NCBI GenBank assembly: GCA_016794945.1
Contig: JAEUIX010000048.1
Location: forward strand, 1 to 6,068
Length of the DNA stretch: 6,068 nucleotides
Source of the DNA: Phycisphaerae bacterium
GTDB lineage: Bacteria; Planctomycetota; Phycisphaerae; Phycisphaerales; UBA1924
Reading direction: 5' to 3'
Shown: piece after piece, positions 4,907 to 6,068 of the stretch
Position numbering within the stretch: the first letter of the stretch is position 1
Layout of the letters: each line of letters starts with the position of its first letter
The notes under the pieces: model-generated
What the model saw: the letters and a program-made list of their open reading frames with translations, nothing else
What the model was told of the DNA's origin: nothing
Databases searched by the model: none
Position numbers and translations under genes: made by a program

Positions 4907-6068
4907 ATGTCCTGCCACGGCAACAACGCCACCGCCCCGAGCCCGGCCGTCGCCCCGGGGGTCGAGGCCCTGAACCCCGACGCCTTCGCCCGCAACCTGG
5001 GCCGCCGCTGGCCCGGCGGCGTGGACCCCCGAGTCACCGCCCTCGTTCCAGGGTTCGATGCCCCGTTCTTCCAGGCCGGGCTCGCCGGCTACTCCGACGC
5101 CGCCATGCGCATCGTCGCCCGACGGCAGGGTGCGCCGTTCTGCGTGACCGAGGCGCTGCTCGACCGCATGCTCCTCGGCGGCGGGCGAGGCTTCGACAAG
5201 GCCGACCTCGAACTGCTTGCCGAGGCCCTGCCGTGCGGGCGTGAAGATCAGCCGCTCTCGGGTCAGATCATCGGGTCCGACCCCGACGAGATGGCCGCCG
5301 GTGCGCTCAAGATGATCGAGCAGGCCGCGCGCCCCGACCGCGACTACCGCGACCTGGCCTATGGACGGGGACGCCTGCCCGAGTACCGCGACACCCGATG
5401 GGCCGTGCGGAACGACGGACCCGGACAGGTCGCCGGCACACCCCCGGCCTCGACGCCGAGCCTCCCCCCGGCGTTCGCCACCATCGACGTCAACCTCGCA
5501 TGCCCCGTCAAGAAGATCGACCGAAAGGCCCGCGGCGGGCACTGGCTCAGCGAGCCGGCAGGCGCGATCGACATCCTCCGCGCCGTGCGCCAGGCCGTCC
5601 CGCGGCACATCCCCTGCACCGTCAAGCTGCGCCGCGCCTACGACGACACCCCGGAGATGGCGGCGAACTTCGAGCGGATCTTCGACGCGGCGTACGAGCT
5701 GGGCTACGCCTGGGCAACGGTGCACGCGCGGACGGTGGAACAGAAGTACATCGGGCCGTCGCGCTGGACGTTCCTGCGCGACCTGTGCCGCCGCAGGCCC
5801 GACCGCGTGATCTTCGGCTCGGGCGACGTGTGGGAGGTGCGCGACATCTTCCGGATGATCGCGTACACCGGGGTGCAGGCCGTGTCGGTGGCGCGCGGGT
5901 GCATCGGCAACCCCTGGATCTTCCGCCAGGCCCGCGAGCTGCTGGCCGGGCGCGAGCCGTCGGCGCCCACCATCGCCCAGCAGCGTGACGCGCTGCGCCA
6001 GCACTTCGACCTCTCGGTCATGCTCCACGGCGACCGGCACGCCTCGCGCATGATGCGGAAGTTCGGCA
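4907..6068 (+). CDS. tRNA-dihydrouridine synthase (Dus family), 3'-truncated by the window edge
   Basis: The frame is open from ATG 4907 to the window end, giving 387 residues without a stop. Dus enzymes are FMN-dependent and use NADPH to reduce uridine to dihydrouridine in tRNA. The TIM-barrel signatures appear in order: APFFQAGLAGYSDAAMR (52-68, the usual APM.G.TD strand), LSGQIIGSDPDEMA (117-130), DVNLACPVKK (194-203) with catalytic Cys199, TVKLRRAYDD (238-247), HARTVEQKYIGPSRW (273-287), IFGSGDVWEV (302-311) and ARGCIGNPWIFRQ (329-341). The window ends at HASRMMRKFG, within the C-terminal helical tRNA-binding domain; perhaps 50-90 residues are missing. Two parts exceed the usual family: an N-terminal extension of about 48 residues and an insertion of about 50 residues (141-191) just before the Cys strand. 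A GTG at 5021 (residue 39) is an alternative start that would remove most of the extension. No ribosome binding site is evident at either. Subtype (A, B or C) is not certain; the ACPVKK motif is nearest to DusB. Confidence 0.92.
   Translation, partial: MSCHGNNATAPSPAVAPGVEALNPDAFARNLGRRWPGGVDPRVTALVPGFDAPFFQAGLAGYSDAAMRIVARRQGAPFCVTEALLDRMLLGGGRGFDKADLELLAEALPCGREDQPLSGQIIGSDPDEMAAGALKMIEQAARPDRDYRDLAYGRGRLPEYRDTRWAVRNDGPGQVAGTPPASTPSLPPAFATIDVNLACPVKKIDRKARGGHWLSEPAGAIDILRAVRQAVPRHIPCTVKLRRAYDDTPEMAANFERIFDAAYELGYAWATVHARTVEQKYIGPSRWTFLRDLCRRRPDRVIFGSGDVWEVRDIFRMIAYTGVQAVSVARGCIGNPWIFRQARELLAGREPSAPTIAQQRDALRQHFDLSVMLHGDRHASRMMRKFG

Noticed and set aside
5398..5988. Plus-strand open frames inside the Dus region (also 5361-5810)
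   Set aside because: They are out of frame with the Dus reading frame, Arg/Pro/Ala-rich and without recognisable domains.
4829..6040. Open frame of 403 codons on the minus strand opposite the Dus gene
   Set aside because: The plus-strand frame from 4907 encodes ordered Dus motifs; the minus frame is a compositional shadow with no motif.
1..6068. Mobile element, CRISPR array, phage or defence island
   Set aside because: I found no transposase, integrase, terminal inverted repeats, spaced direct repeats or defence-type proteins. All genes look like ordinary chromosomal genes with even composition.

Overview
The window is about 6 kb of GC-rich, densely coding bacterial chromosome, with nearly every stretch in a recognisable gene. 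I read it as probably a planctomycete, perhaps Phycisphaerae. The grounds are the high GC, the general lack of strong ribosome binding sites, and a tRNA-dihydrouridine synthase with an ACPVKK...RGGHWL active-site region that I associate with that phylum. This assignment is inference from memory; no rRNA or other marker gene is present.

The layout has three transcription blocks. Block 1 (plus strand, 2-2034) holds the 3' end of an SdpI/YhfL-family membrane protein. It is followed after 2 nt by an exported or lipid-anchored alpha/beta hydrolase of the EstD type. Block 2 (minus strand, 4838 down to 2041) runs in transcription order as a small lipoprotein of unknown function, a BshB1-like PIG-L zinc deacetylase, and the magnesium transporter MgtE. 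The gaps are 43 and 64 nt, so the three could share a transcript. Blocks 1 and 2 converge with only 6 nt between stop codons, and a perfect 8-bp hairpin spans both stops. Block 3 (plus strand, 4907 to the window edge) is a tRNA-dihydrouridine synthase cut at its 3' end. It diverges from block 2 across a 68-nt spacer that must hold both promoters.

No gene-free stretch exceeds 68 nt. I see no tRNA, rRNA, CRISPR array, insertion sequence, integrase or long repeat. The genes form no obvious single pathway: cell-envelope and ion functions (SdpI-like, hydrolase, lipoprotein, MgtE), a sugar or thiol-type deacetylase, and tRNA modification. I found no convincing new multi-gene system. The points most worth a second look are the roughly 50-residue insertion next to the active site of the dihydrouridine synthase, the roughly 50-residue tail after the last MgtE membrane helix, and the hairpin across the two convergent stops.
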